From Tetrahymena thermophila SB210 (Eukaryota; Ciliophora; Oligohymenophorea; Hymenostomatida; Tetrahymenidae): DNA of 64,000 nucleotides. Numbering within the stretch: the first letter of the stretch is position 1; the number at the start of each line of letters is the position of its first letter. Shown piece by piece: positions 13,351-25,548 of the stretch. The position numbers and the translations under genes are program-made. The notes below the pieces were generated by a model that did no database searches, was not told where the DNA came from, and worked only from the letters and a program-made list of their open reading frames with translations. Location: assembly GCF_000189635.1 (NCBI RefSeq), contig NW_002476326.1, positions 62,001-126,000 on the forward strand. Reading direction: 5' to 3'.

Positions 13351-14533
13351 TCTACCTTTTTAATTTGTTTTAAAACAATTTACTATTAAATTTCAGTACT
13401 TTTTAATTGCTTTTTTAAAGTGTTTTATTTAAAAATGATTTAAAACCTTGTTTGTTTTTTATTATTTATCAACCTTTTTATTTTTAAATAGAGCTTTTCT
13501 TAATTGTTTGTCTGTTTCCTAAGTAGAATTAATTAATACTAAAAATTTATTAAAAAGTAATATTTAAATTATTCATAAAATCAATTAACGTTGAACCATA
13601 TTCGAAATTAATTGATGAATGATTTTTATATGAAAGTAAATTGTTATAATTTTATTTTCATCTTTATAATTTTAAGGTCCATTAAATATAATAAATTTAA
13701 ATAAAATTTAATTGAAGTTAAAGATTAATAATATTTTAAAAAATAATTTATATTTTTTCAATTAGATTATTGATTTATAAAATGGCAATCTTAAAATAAA
13801 TTTAAATTCACATATTATATAAGGCAAAAAGAATTCTAAAAAGTAATTAACAAGCAAATTTGGGTGAGAATTTAATTACAAATAAATACTTACTTATAAA
13901 AAAATAAAAAAAAATGAGATTTTATTGATTAATAGTTTATTTACATCTATCTTTTAAATTCTTAAACTGTTTTATTTAAAAATCCAAAAAATAGAATTTT
14001 AAATTTACATTTTAAATTTTTATGAATTACATTTTAAATAGAAATTTCTTTAGAAAAACAAACAATATGATAGATCTATTAGTGAATTTTAACTCTAATT
14101 TTAATTTGTTTTAATTTTCTAATTTATTTTATTTTATTATTTTATAATGTTTATATCTAAAATTGTAACAAATACCTTACTTTTATATAACAAAATGCAT
14201 TACATATTTTAGATAAAAATATTTTGTAATTAATTATTACATAAATTTTATTATGATAGAAAAAAATTAATTACTTTTTATAAAATAATAAATAGAAAAG
14301 TAAAAGTCTAGAGTAAGATATATAAGAAAGATAATAAAAATATAGGATGCAAATTTATAAATTAATTTAATAGAATTTAATACAAGCATGTTGCTAACTT
14401 TTTGAAAGTTAATAATTAAAAAACAATTAATTTCAATCATTCATTAAAAAATCTAAAAATTAATATTTTGATTTGCAAAAAAATAAATAAAGATATTTAC
14501 TCAATCATAAAAAAGCTATATAAACTATCAGAA
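13351..14533. other. Divergent intergenic region
   Basis: Spacer between two divergently transcribed membrane-protein genes, so it must hold both promoters. It is extremely AT-rich with (A)n and (TTTA)n runs. I see no gene or recognisable element. Confidence 0.6.
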
Positions 14534-16120
14534 ATGTTAGCCTAACATAATAACTAAAATATAGCTGACTAAAATGAATTTATCAGGACTTGTAATCTAA
14601 AAACTAGAAATTGGTTTTTTAAACTATCGATTGGGTATAGTTTGAATGTTATACTAAATTTTTTACTCGCTATTTAAATGTATTAGCAGTCAGCTATCTA
14701 TTTTATTCTTCTTGTATCTTATAGCATCCTTTCATTAATTATGATTTCAATTTTAGTGTATAAGAAACGCATAAATCTCAGCTTCCTATTTCAAGATATG
14801 TTCTTTGTGGGATTCTTCTATTTCAAAAATAAAAGCTTAAACTTGATGTAATAGAAAACTGCTCTACCTTATTTGTTTAATAGGATAGCTGCTCTTATTT
14901 TGATTTAATTAATTTCATTTTTCATATTAAAAAATGATTAAAGCTAATATATGCCTATATATATCCCAACTTTGCAATATGTTTGCTTTCTATTTTCTAT
15001 ATTATTGCTTATGGTTTGGTTCTCTTTAAGCAACCTGAAAAGTGAGTTTGACTGTTTTCAATTTAAATTAATGAATTCTTTTTTCTGCTACCTTTTTTCC
15101 TAAGGAGCAAACATAATTATTATTTCTTGCTACTTATAGTATAAAGATAATCGTGGTACTAATTTAGGTCTATATTTTATGGTAGTGAAAGAGTTCAATC
15201 TTTTTTTCTTCTAAATTTTGACGTACTTCAAATCGTCTTAAAATGGGTATGTCTCTCGAATATTTACTTAATTTTGTATTTCAATTTTCTAAAATACTAG
15301 AAATCCATAATTAACAATCACAAATAGCTTTAATATCCAAAATAAAAATATTACTCTTGTAGGATATATTAACTAATTAGTTCTACTAATAATTCTGATG
15401 ATATTTTCCTTTGGTTATATAAATGAAATATTTTAGAATACATAAACCTAAGATTAATATGCATATATAAAACTAATAAACACTCTCTTAGCTTTTACTT
15501 TGATTATTTTATATCTTATTTTCTATTTCAAAAGGACTTTCGTTTTCTTATTCAAATCTAAATACTTTATAGTTTCAGACGAAAATGAAGCAATTACAGT
15601 CGTGGATTTTCTGTTTAATGATTAGTTTAAAACAAAGATTATTTAGATTGAATTTATCAAAGAAAAATAATGTAAATCGTATGATATCTAAATAAAAAAT
15701 GAAGATGGAATAGCTTTTTGTACAAGTTAATGTGCTATTAATTATTCTTTATTGTAGAATATGACAAATGCTAAAAAACAAAACGTACACATAGTTTAAA
15801 ACCTCGAAAATTTTTAAATATGCAATTGCTTTCTGTTAAATATGGTAAGCAATCAAGAAATAGTCTTTGATTAAATAAGTTAAAATGCTGCTAAAATGGT
15901 TCACATATATAATTATTCTTTGGATTAAATAGTTTTTGAAAGGTTTGAAAAAGGTTTTTTATTTAGTAAATTTAGTTAGCTGCTACTCGAATAGCAAAAA
16001 CAAAGCAAACATCTAATTTTAATCTCTTATATGTTAGAATAAATAGCATTCCAAAAATATTTAAAAGAATTAATGGTTTTCTCACCTTTTATTATATAAT
16101 ATGATTTACTTGACAATTGA
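14534..16120 (+). CDS. Tandem membrane-protein family, member 1
   Basis: Intronless frame of 528 residues ending in TGA. About eight hydrophobic segments fill the first two thirds, for example LNVILNFLLAI, AIYFILLVSYSILSLIMISI, VCFLFSILLLMVWFSL, LVLLIILMIFSFGYI and LLAFTLIILYLIFYF. The last third is hydrophilic. It contains C396-x3-C400 (CTSQC), then 29 residues, then C430-x-C432 (ICNCF), and ends near FIIQYDLLDN. The two downstream genes repeat this layout and the cysteine spacing although the rest has diverged strongly. No known transporter or receptor motif is visible. The paired cysteines could bind a metal or form a redox site in the soluble tail. Same strand, separate transcription units 0.6-1 kb apart. 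Confidence 0.85.
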
Positions 16121-17074
16121 TTAGATAGATAAATAAAAGCTTTAAACTGAAAGTAAAATCTTGTTCAGGTTTACTATTAGCGACCAACTATAAAATTACA
16201 ATAGATTATTTTTTAATAACAAAAAATCACACATTACACTATCTTATAATAAAGAAATATCTTTTTAAAATAAGTATTTGCTCGCTCAAATATTTCTGTT
16301 AAAATATTTTTTAATTAAATTAAATATTCTTTTTAAATTAAATAAATAAATTATTGATGCTTATTTGTTTTATGTTTTCTTAAATAAAAACAATATTTTA
16401 TAAAGATTAAATTATTTTAAATATATATTAACTTCTTACTTTTAATTCTTTTTTTTAATTAATGAAATTAATCTCTCTCTCTCTATATATATATATTTAT
16501 TTTAGATGAATAAATAATAAATACTTTATTAATATTGCTTTATTCTCAGTAATTTTAACTTTTTAGTGTTTTTGAGCTTTAATAATTCTTATTTTTGATA
16601 AGGAATATCTGAAAATGTTTAAATTATAAATAATTTGATAGAATTATTTTAAAATGATATTTTTATTAGTTTTTTTTAATTAAAATATATTTATGTAAGT
16701 AAATCATAATTTTTAAATAAGATTTAAGATTTTAATATTCAATCATCAATTCTTACATTAAATTAATTAATTTTTGGATCTTATTGATTTACTCAAAGGA
16801 CTTACAGTTCTATGCTCTTTATTATTTATTTCTAAAGTAAGTAAGTAGATTGAGTAGGCTTTAAATTTACCTATTTGTTATAGATATTTAAATTCTAGTA
16901 AATATTTTTGATTTTTTTTAATTTTAAAGGTTTTACACTATTTAAGCATAAACGCATACATACATAGATGATATTTTTCTAATCTAAATTTAGTAAAGAT
17001 TTGACAGTAAATACTTTGAAAAGCCTACTACTAATAAATAACAATCAAAAAAGAAAAAGCAAACAATATAAATT
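16121..17074. other. Intergenic spacer between tandem paralogs
   Basis: AT-rich spacer with a compound microsatellite. The frames here are short and of low complexity. I see nothing else. Confidence 0.6.
16472..16496. repeat. Compound (TC)n(TA)n microsatellite
   Basis: A run of TC dinucleotides passes directly into a run of TA dinucleotides in the spacer after membrane-family member 1. Confidence 0.9.
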
Positions 17075-18622
17075 ATGAATAATAGTATAATTTCTAGTTT
17101 ATATTCATCTAGCGATAATATGATAAATAAAGTCACCTTATACTCTTTTTTACTTACTGTTATTAACATAATTTAGACATTTTTAGCTTTTCAGTAGCGT
17201 AGCTAACATAAAATTGCTTACTTTGATACCTTCTTAATTATTTATGGTTTTGATAAAATGATAAGCATTATTTTAGGAATAAATTATAAAAAATCAATTT
17301 ATTTCTATATCCTAGACTTTCTTTAATTAGGATTCGTTTACATTATTTTCCACTCAGAAACTGCTGAATAAATGCTATTTTTTTTTAATTTCAAATATTT
17401 AGTAAACGCATTTTTGCTAATTATTTTCTAGATTGTCTACTTGTTTGGATTTAAGATTATGTTTGATTAAAATAACATTGTTTATGAATCTATTCTTCTC
17501 TCAATTTTATTTCTAGCAGCTTTAATTTACTTTACTGCTCTTTTTACAGATTTGCAGCATAATAACTACTACTCAATCAGCAATCACATTATTTGCATTA
17601 TATCTCTTGGAGTCAATTTCATGTGGATTTCTAGTTTTTTGATCTTTACCGATTAGTATGGAAATAGCTTAATTTATTATTTCCTTTGCTTGATAGGGTT
17701 TGATGTTTTTATACTCTTAACAATGAATGTGTATGAAAACAAAATTTGCTTTTAAGCCTTTTATAAATCTTTAAAAGAAGTTGTTGGATGCTTTTTATTT
17801 ACTGGCACTCTGGAAGCTAAAAATAGTAAATACAATAGATCTGGATTAAAAAACATTTAAATAATCGATTATTTAAACAAATCAATTTAGTTAATAATAA
17901 TATTTTTTTATGCAATATTTGCTAATGATATTTTTTAGTCTATTAATAATCTTGATCATCTGATAAAATTTATTTAACTAGCTTTAACTTGTTTGCTTAC
18001 TCTAGCTTATATTGTTTATTTTTTTAAGCAATTAGTTTAGAATATTTTAAAAAATAAATTTATTCGAATCTACACATTTAGAGGTTTAGAAAAAGCTATT
18101 AAAAGTTTATAAGAAACAAAATTTAAATATAAAAAATTATAGATTGATTTATGCATTCCTATCAACTAAATTGAATCTTAATATTAGAGTTTATATTTTA
18201 ATTTATTAGAATAGAATTGCAATTAAACATGCTTATAGTATTATAATCTACTAAAATAATGTTGCTACTTATAAGAGAAGTTAGTGATAGTATAGATTTA
18301 TGATTTAAAAAATTAAATATGCAGATGCTGCTCGTTACAAATAATGTCTAATTAGAAAGTATTTCCTGATTTTTTAATTGAAAATCCTTACTTTTATAAT
18401 TAAATAATTGAAACAATCTTATTCAATAGATATTTTAATGGGTTTAGCCAAACAACTCAAACAAAATAAATAGAGCAGCTATAGTTGCTAAAAGACTCTG
18501 TTCGAACATTGTTTTTAAAACTACAAAGCCTTTTGTATCAAATTATTTTATTCAACAAAATAGATAAAATATTCATGGTAAATTCTCCTAGTTAAATTTT
18601 GTATGACCTTTACATTGATTGA
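17075..18622 (+). CDS. Tandem membrane-protein family, member 2
   Basis: Intronless frame of 515 residues from MNNSIISSLYSSSDN to TGA. Hydrophobic segments include LYSFLLTVINIIQTFLAF, FLLIIFQIVYLFGFKI, ILLSILFLAALIYFTALF, HIICIISLGVNFMWISSFLI, YYFLCLIGFDVFILLTM and LALTCLLTLAYIVYFF. The soluble tail carries C382-x3-C386 (CNQTC), 29 residues, then C416-x-C418 (ICRCC) and a C-terminal QILYDLYID. Layout and cysteine spacing match members 1 and 3; CNQTC is identical in member 3. The function is unknown. The three genes look like an old tandem array that diverged, since only the spacing and a few tail residues are kept. Confidence 0.85.
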
Positions 18623-19268
18623 TTTAAAGTATATGCTATAATAGTATAATTGAAATAAAATACTAAAAAATACCTAAATGATAGAGGGAGGAACTGCAGT
18701 AATTTAAATTTTATGATTATATATATAACTAAAACATTCATTTTTAATATTTATTGAAAAATTTGTAGACTTTCTAAATCTGAAACATTTAGTTATAATA
18801 GGATAACAAAATTAAACTACTACTTTGATTAGTATTTTCTTTTTATATTTATTAATAGCATTTTGATTATTATATTAAATTGTATTTACTAAAGTAATAT
18901 TTTATATAATCTTTGCAACACTAAAAAATTTTATTTAATAAAATATATACATTCATGAATTTTATTTTGTTTATTTGTATGATTTATTTTTTGAAAGAAA
19001 TATTTCACTTTTTTAGGATAAAACAAATAAAGAAATTTTTTAGTGATATTCTACAGTATCACTCAACATTTATTTTAAGTATTACTTAATTTTAAATTAA
19101 TAGAGAAAATTGAAATATTCAAAATTAATCTTTTATCAAAAAGTGTATATCTGTAAATAAATATTCTTTTACATTTATATTAAAGAATATTACAAATTAA
19201 AAACAAAAAAGATTTCTTATCTTACAAGCTGATAAAAAAACTGTTGAGCCTTTAATCCTTTAATCGAA
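18623..19268. other. Intergenic spacer between tandem paralogs
   Basis: AT-rich spacer. The frame of member 2 has further open stretches past its TGA, but they lack coding character. No feature found. Confidence 0.55.
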
Positions 19269-20780
19269 ATGCATCTTCTCATTAAATCGATAATCTATTA
19301 CTTAATTGGATTTATCAACATATTTTTAAGCTATAAAATATATTAATATGGTGATTCAGCATATTTTTTCACCTTTTGGTGCTTATTTTTGACAGACAAA
19401 ATTATTATTTTGATAATGGCTCTTTAACACACTATCAAATCTGATATTTTAGATTGGATTTTTGATGTACTTCAAATCGGGTTTGTAAGATAAATCTTTT
19501 CTTCTTAATTCTTCCCGTTCTCTTATTTTGAAGTAGTTATTAGCAAAGTTTTTACTCACGCAATATTAGGGATAGTATAGTTTTACTTTTTTTATATTTC
19601 TGAATTTTTGGATTCTTCTTAAATATAAGGTTACGTCTTAGCTTTGATACACATTAATTTTTTTGCAAGTATATTTTTTGCTTTATTTCTATGGTCTAAC
19701 GTAAATGAAGCTAAGGAAATTAGTAGGATGGAATTGTTTATAAGCATAGGTTCTAATCTGGTGACCTTTATTACTTTTTTATAGTATTAAAGTTAAGATA
19801 AGATTAATCTAGCTATAAACTACATAGGATTAGTATTACTTAATTTATCATGTTTGGTATTTTTTAATTAAGGTTTTGAGAGTACAATAGATAATTTAGT
19901 AAGTATTCTTAAATAATTAGTATAATGTACAATTTTTTGTACTAACTATGTGACTGAAGTTGATGAAATATTTTCTATTTCTCACCACACTACTTTAGTA
20001 ATGCTTTTAGGCTACCTAAATTAGATTTTAAAATTATTTATATTGCTAAACTCATGCTATGATTTTAGCTACAGTGTAATTGTTGGGCATGTTGAATAAA
20101 GTCCATAAAATTATTCTAAAATTCTACTTTCTATTATTTCATTTATTTTTCTTATGACTTTTATGATTTATTATCTCAGAAGAGTTAATTTTTTTGTCTC
20201 TTAGGTTAAGATTTATACAATAAGAAATGAACAAGAAATGAAGATATCTTACAAAAATATAGAAAAAGAAATCTAAAATAAATAAAAAATATTTTCGATA
20301 GTCACTTCAAGAATATATGAAGATAATAAAAAATAGCAAAAAATAAATGAATTTTGTAATTAAACATGTTATTTACTATTCAAATATCAAAAGAAACTGT
20401 TAAAAATAAAAGCAAAAGACCTTCAAGTATAGCTTCAAGATTTAGATAACTTTTGCTAGTGCTATACATTTAAATTAGCTTGTGATTAATACAATTGGTT
20501 ATTAATATTTGAAAATTCTTAAGCTAATCACATTTTAAATAAATTTACTAAAGATTAACTTCTATAACTACTTACTAATAGATACTAAAATGGTTTTATC
20601 AATGGAAAAGTTACTTAGTTTATTGAAAACTATTTGGAAGATGTGTACGGATATAAAAACTATGCTTTTAAATAATATAATTTCCAGGTCTTATGTTTTA
20701 TCAAATATTAATATTCACATATGTAAAATTGCCCTAAATAAATATTATACGATTTATATTCTTCAAATATATGTGAATGA
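19269..20780 (+). CDS. Tandem membrane-protein family, member 3
   Basis: Intronless frame of 503 residues from MHLLIKSIIYYLIGFINIFL to TGA. Hydrophobic segments also include FFTFWCLFLTDKIIILIMAL, LALIHINFFASIFFALFLW, LVTFITFLQY, NYIGLVLLNLSCLVFF and ILLSIISFIFLMTFMIYYL. The tail carries C363-x3-C367 (CNQTC), 28 residues, then C396-x-C398 (FCQCY), and ends with CPKQILYDLYSSNICE. This matches the tail of member 2 in motif and position. The predicted protein is shorter at the N-terminus than member 1, so an upstream exon cannot be excluded. Function unknown. Confidence 0.83.
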
Positions 20781-21179
20781 ATTTAACCTTATTAAAACTA
20801 AATAATTAGCTATTAAAAATTAATAATTTAAATTAATTGTGTTTGTTATGATAAGAATATTTATTTTTATGTGTTTAAATTAAAAATACTAAGTAAACTA
20901 TTAATTTTAATTATTGTTTTTCGATATTCTTATCAGATTATTCTAATAAAAATAATTTTTACAATTTCCATTGCATCTTATAGAATAAATAAAGAACAAT
21001 CTGTATCTAAGCATATAAAGATCATTTTAAATCAGAGATTTCACATTAAAACTTATTGTAAATGTATTATTATCACTCAATTATTTCGAACATTAAAAAA
21101 GTCATATTTTTATTTTTCAAAATTAATTAAATAATAATTGAACCAAATAAGAAAAGATAAGACAAAATAAAATAAACAA
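20781..21179. other. Intergenic spacer
   Basis: AT-rich spacer before the N-acetyltransferase gene. A standard-code open frame at 20871-21134 has no domain and the A/T-driven composition of the surrounding spacer, so I do not count it as a gene. Confidence 0.5.
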
Positions 21180-22052
21180 ATGATAAATAGCACTCAGTTT
21201 AAGTTATCTGAACCTGAAACAGATTAATTTTTAAAAACAATCTAACTAAATAAATATTAAGAAGGACAATGTAGGCTTGGTTACTTGAAATAAGCTATGG
21301 AAAAGACTTAGGAGCTCATTCCGTTTTAGAATTTATTTTTATTGGCTACACCCTTTGAAGAAAGAAGGTATTTAAGCTACAATGAGATAAAAGAGCTTGT
21401 TTTAACAGGTAAAGGAGGTTATTGCTTAGTAATGAATCCTGTATTCTGTGGTTTTTTGTAAAGTTTAGGATATGAAGCTTATCTAATTCATGGATCTTGT
21501 AGAAGAATACCTGAAAATCACTCTAGTATCTTAGTAAGAAATTTACTTGAGGATGGAGATAGGTACCTGGTAGATGTATGTTTGGGTTACAAAAACATGC
21601 CTTTAAAAATTGATTTTGAATAAAAAAGTGAACTGCAGTGCTATTCATTTGCTTCATATTATTATGAATGGGAGGATGAGACCAAATAAGTCTTAAATAG
21701 AATTGATTTACATAGCACTTTTTTTTGTTGCTTCACATTTTAGGTTTTTAAAGACTATGAAGATATGCTTGCTTATTAAGGAGATGTGTACACAAATATC
21801 AATAAATCGCCTTACCATACTTCATTTAGAATGATTAGGTTCCCTCCTTCAGGTGCTGTGTGCTTTAGAGACAATGAACTTCTAGTTGAAGATCCAACTA
21901 CAAAAAAATTAGTGGTTAAAGATTTAATTAAAAATTAAGATTAGTATTTAAGATATATTGAAGAATATTTCCCGATGGTAGATAAATAAATTGCCTTAAA
22001 TGCTTATAAAAATTTCTTTGAACTAAACAATTCTAATTTAATTAAAAAATGA
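21180..22052 (+). CDS. Arylamine N-acetyltransferase (NAT family)
   Basis: Predicted cytosolic enzyme moving an acetyl group from acetyl-CoA to arylamines or hydrazines through a Cys thioester. A single exon encodes 290 residues, the usual NAT length. The catalytic triad is visible in the family order: Cys82 in GKGGYCLVMN (family RGGYCxE-like), His114 in PENHSSILV and Asp132 in YLVDVCLGY. The Glu/Asn that usually follows the Cys motif is changed (LVMN for FEXN). The N-terminal helical block (QFLKTIQLNK, LGYLKQAMEKTQELIPFQNL) and a C-terminal beta region with FRMIRFPPSGAVCFRDNEL also fit. The gene stands alone between two spacers. It probably acts in xenobiotic metabolism. NATs are common in bacteria and patchy in protists, so transfer from bacteria is possible but not shown by the sequence alone. 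Confidence 0.92.
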
Positions 22053-23051
22053 AAAAATTAATTAATTAAAATTATTAAATTTATCTAATGATACAAGTAT
22101 TTATTTTTAAGTAATTTTTATAAAGTAAATAAAATTATAATTTCTAACAAATTTATGGTTAGTTATATTTTTTAGAAAATATTCTATTAATAAAAACAAT
22201 TTAAAAAATATTTTAAAGTTTGTTTAAATTTTTATATTAATTGGAAGGAATTATTTCTTTTTTGATAGAGAAAAAAATTATTTATTTATTAATTTTAAAT
22301 ATTTAATAAATTAATGTAATTTTTACAACTCAATTAAATAGGATAAATAGTAAATACTTACTAGTAATTTAATCATAAAAGCAGTTAATTTATATTAAAA
22401 TTTATTAAATAAATTAATTATTTATCATGTCTAATTTTGTTATCGATTTATTTTAAATATTTCTTTTTTGAAAAAAGCATTTTCAGAAATAAGTTTTTAA
22501 ATCATTTAATTAAAAAATATTTATAATTCTAATTATTTCACTTAAAACTTTAATTATTTTTATTATAAAAAACATTAAACATAATTGATAATATTTAATA
22601 ATCTTAATAAAAAGTATCTTAAGAATGTTGATGTATTTTTCTAATTTATTAATTATACTTCAAAATTAATTATTTACTCCTCATTTCAGAGAACTAAAAC
22701 TGATTATATTTATTCTTAAAAACATAACATAAATTCCTTTAAATAAAAGTACATGATTGAAAATATATAAATTAGTGAGTTCAATAAAATTTTGTTACAA
22801 TTATTGAAAAGGATTAAATTGATTAGTTTTTCATTTTTTACAAAATTTTTGTTAAGTTTGTTTGATAATTAATTAATTAGTTTATTTATTTTTTAACCAT
22901 AAAGAGTTTAATCTAATAGAAGAATATCTTTAATAAATTAAAAGTATAAACAATATATAAATTAGTTATAAAATTTCAATAATAAAGTTGAGAATGCAAA
23001 AAATCATTTTTGCTAATAGAATTTTTATCTTAATATATTTTATCTATGAAA
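22053..23051. other. Intergenic spacer between convergent genes
   Basis: About 1 kb of AT-rich DNA between the 3' ends of the NAT gene and the SLC30A9-like gene. I see no gene or structured element. Confidence 0.6.
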
Positions 23052-25548
23052 TCAAATGGGGTCTTCGTTATTTTTGTAGCAATCATCGTAATTTAAATCT
23101 TCCTCTATAATTTAAGCCCTTTGTTATTCATGAACAAGAGCTTTTTCTTGAATGAAGATGCGATGAATATTATTTGAGTAATGTTTTGGATTAATTTTAA
23201 AGTGAAGATTTTCATAAAACTATTAATCTTTGGTTTTTACTATAATTTACTTTTATTTGGTGAATTTCTTTTCCAACATTTATTAACTAGTTGTGATAAT
23301 CCACTCTCTAATCAATTTGTCATTTTCACTTTCTTCTTTTTCTTCGTCTTCACTTGATATTTCTTGATGGAATGAGTTTTTTATTTTTTCTTCATCATCT
23401 AAGAATTAATAGAGCTTATCTGTGTCAATATTTAAATCCAAATAATCACACTATGGATATTTTATTTTGATACTTTCCAAAATCAACTACTCCTATCTTT
23501 TAACTTCCTTTAACAATCTAATTGGAAAACTTTCCATTAATTCTTCAAGTTCTTCCTATCTATCTTTGTAATCCTAGCTGTAAATAATATAATCACTCAT
23601 TTATCTGTAATCTTCCATAGCATCCTCATTAAGTTACTAATTTTTTATTTATTTTCAAAACAATTTATAAATGCTTAGAATTAATTAAAATTATTATATA
23701 TTACTTCAAAATCATATTCAACAATAGCATAGTATTTAAATCTAACTGATCCAGACATAATACCTTTTTCGTCTCTAATACTCTTTACATAAGGATTCTT
23801 CATAATTTCATTATGAATATCATTCATAGTCTCTTCATCAACACTTTTACCTAAAATTGTTGATGCTACTTCTTTGAATAAACGCTATCCTAACAATCTT
23901 TAACATAATCAAAAGTTAGATATATTGACAATTTAACAATTCTTACAATTAAATTGACCCTATGACTATTTGCCCAATAAATTCAGGGAGATTTGATGGA
24001 ATGATCATGTTACTGACTTAATAAAAAAAATATATAAATTTTTAAGTTGATATTGAACTTATTATTTTATTTTATTTATTTATTTACTTCCTACCATAAG
24101 AGGAACGCTCATACTCATTAGTGTGATCATATTTTCATATAGAATAGCTTAAAGAAGAGGGTCTTTTTTTGCTACTAAAGTTTTCATAATTTAGAACAAA
24201 GACAATTTTTAATTAGTTTATTATGTTGAATTTATATTCTACATTTTCAATGAATCTCTAATATTGTAAGCAATAACGGATATTTCAATACAAAAACTTG
24301 CTAAATAGAGCTAAATTTAAATTAATTGCTTTTTAAAATATAAGTAATTCATTAATTAATTACTAAAATTGAATAGATATTATCAGATTATGCTGCCACA
24401 GCTGGACCTGCCGCTAAATATTCTGTAAATGCTGAGTAAATAGTGTAAGCTCCAAATGAAACGAATAGAGATGAAGGTATTAAAACAATTAACTGCTTTA
24501 TATTTTCTAAACCTAATTTTGTTAAATTAAATTAATTTATTTTAGACTTCTACTAAGTTACTATTTATTTATTTATTTTTTCTAACTTTTTCTAAATCTT
24601 TCTTTTACTTGATTTAAAGATTCATTTTTTAAAACTTGTTTTGACAAAACATCAATTTTATATAATTTTATATAGTCATATACCTTATGGATAGCGTTTA
24701 CTTGGCTTAACATCAATATAATTTGCAAAATAAAGTACTAAATGATTCACTGCATCAATAGATGAACGGCATAATTCTGCAAGGAAAGTACCAACAGATC
24801 TTTTGAAATATAAATAAAATTAAAAAAGAAGCTATAAACCAATGCCAATAGACATCATATTTGGTAATATGTTATAAATAGTTTATTAATATTTAAAACG
24901 AAATTTTTTACGCGTGTCCTGCAAAATTATATGCTAAAAACTTAATTGGCAATTGCATTGAATCATTAAATAGCTCTCTCTTTATTACATTCAAATTAGT
25001 ATTTTTAACCTTTTTTTCGAATTCTGCTAATTTCTATTCAGGATCAAACTTTTCCTCCTGTTTTTATCTCTTTTACTATAAAATATTTTGGGTTCAATAA
25101 AATCAATTTTTACTGATATTTATTTATTTATTTAAAAAATAAGAACTCATAAAGAGTTATTTAAAATTCATAGCTTAAAAGCTATTAAACATATTTAAAT
25201 TAGTTAAAGTACTTTTGAAAATATCAACTCAAGTTCCTTTGCTTTTTGATCATCTTCCTTAAAGGATTATCCTGCTTAACTTGTCCCTTACTATTATATA
25301 TTTGACTTCTACTACTATTACTGCTACTATTATTATTAATTATCTTTAGGAGGCTAAGGCTTGGCTGCAGAAAATGTATAGAAGGATTTAAAACAATGAA
25401 AAGGATAAGTGGGCTGCATTCTAGCCATTAAAGTATTTTAAGAAATCACTTTACTAAGAAAAGAAGAATTAGATCTTCTTATGCATTCTAAAGGCCGCTA
25501 ATTAATAGCTAATCTATTTATATTTTTTAGCGAAAATAAACGAAACAT
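23052..25548 (-). CDS. SLC30A9/ZnT9-like mitochondrial cation transporter
   Basis: Predicted mitochondrial inner-membrane cation (zinc) exporter of the cation diffusion facilitator superfamily. The start at 25548 gives an Arg-rich, targeting-like N-terminus (MFRLFSLKNINRLAINQRPL), then ten Gln written as nine TAA/TAG and one CAG. Segments in order: MSIGIGLQLLFQFYLYFKRS; FLAELCRSSIDAVNHLVLYF; RYPQGLENIKQLIVLIPSSL; IEISVIAYNIRDS; KDPLLQAILYENMITLMSM. The regulatory domain has LGKSVDEETMNDIHNEI and GSVRFKYYAIVEYDFE, followed by a part like the SLC30A9 terminus (KYPQCDYLDLNID) and an extra acidic tail of about 120 residues. At least six short introns are needed. In the TM2 metal site (HxxxD in SLC30A9) the His aligns with Arg (RSSID), so transport specificity may differ. 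Family call is by motif order. Confidence 0.78.

Noticed and set aside
20590-20805. Short plus-strand frame starting MVLSMEKLLS
   Set aside because: It is an out-of-frame shadow of the third membrane-family gene, which continues to TGA at 20780.
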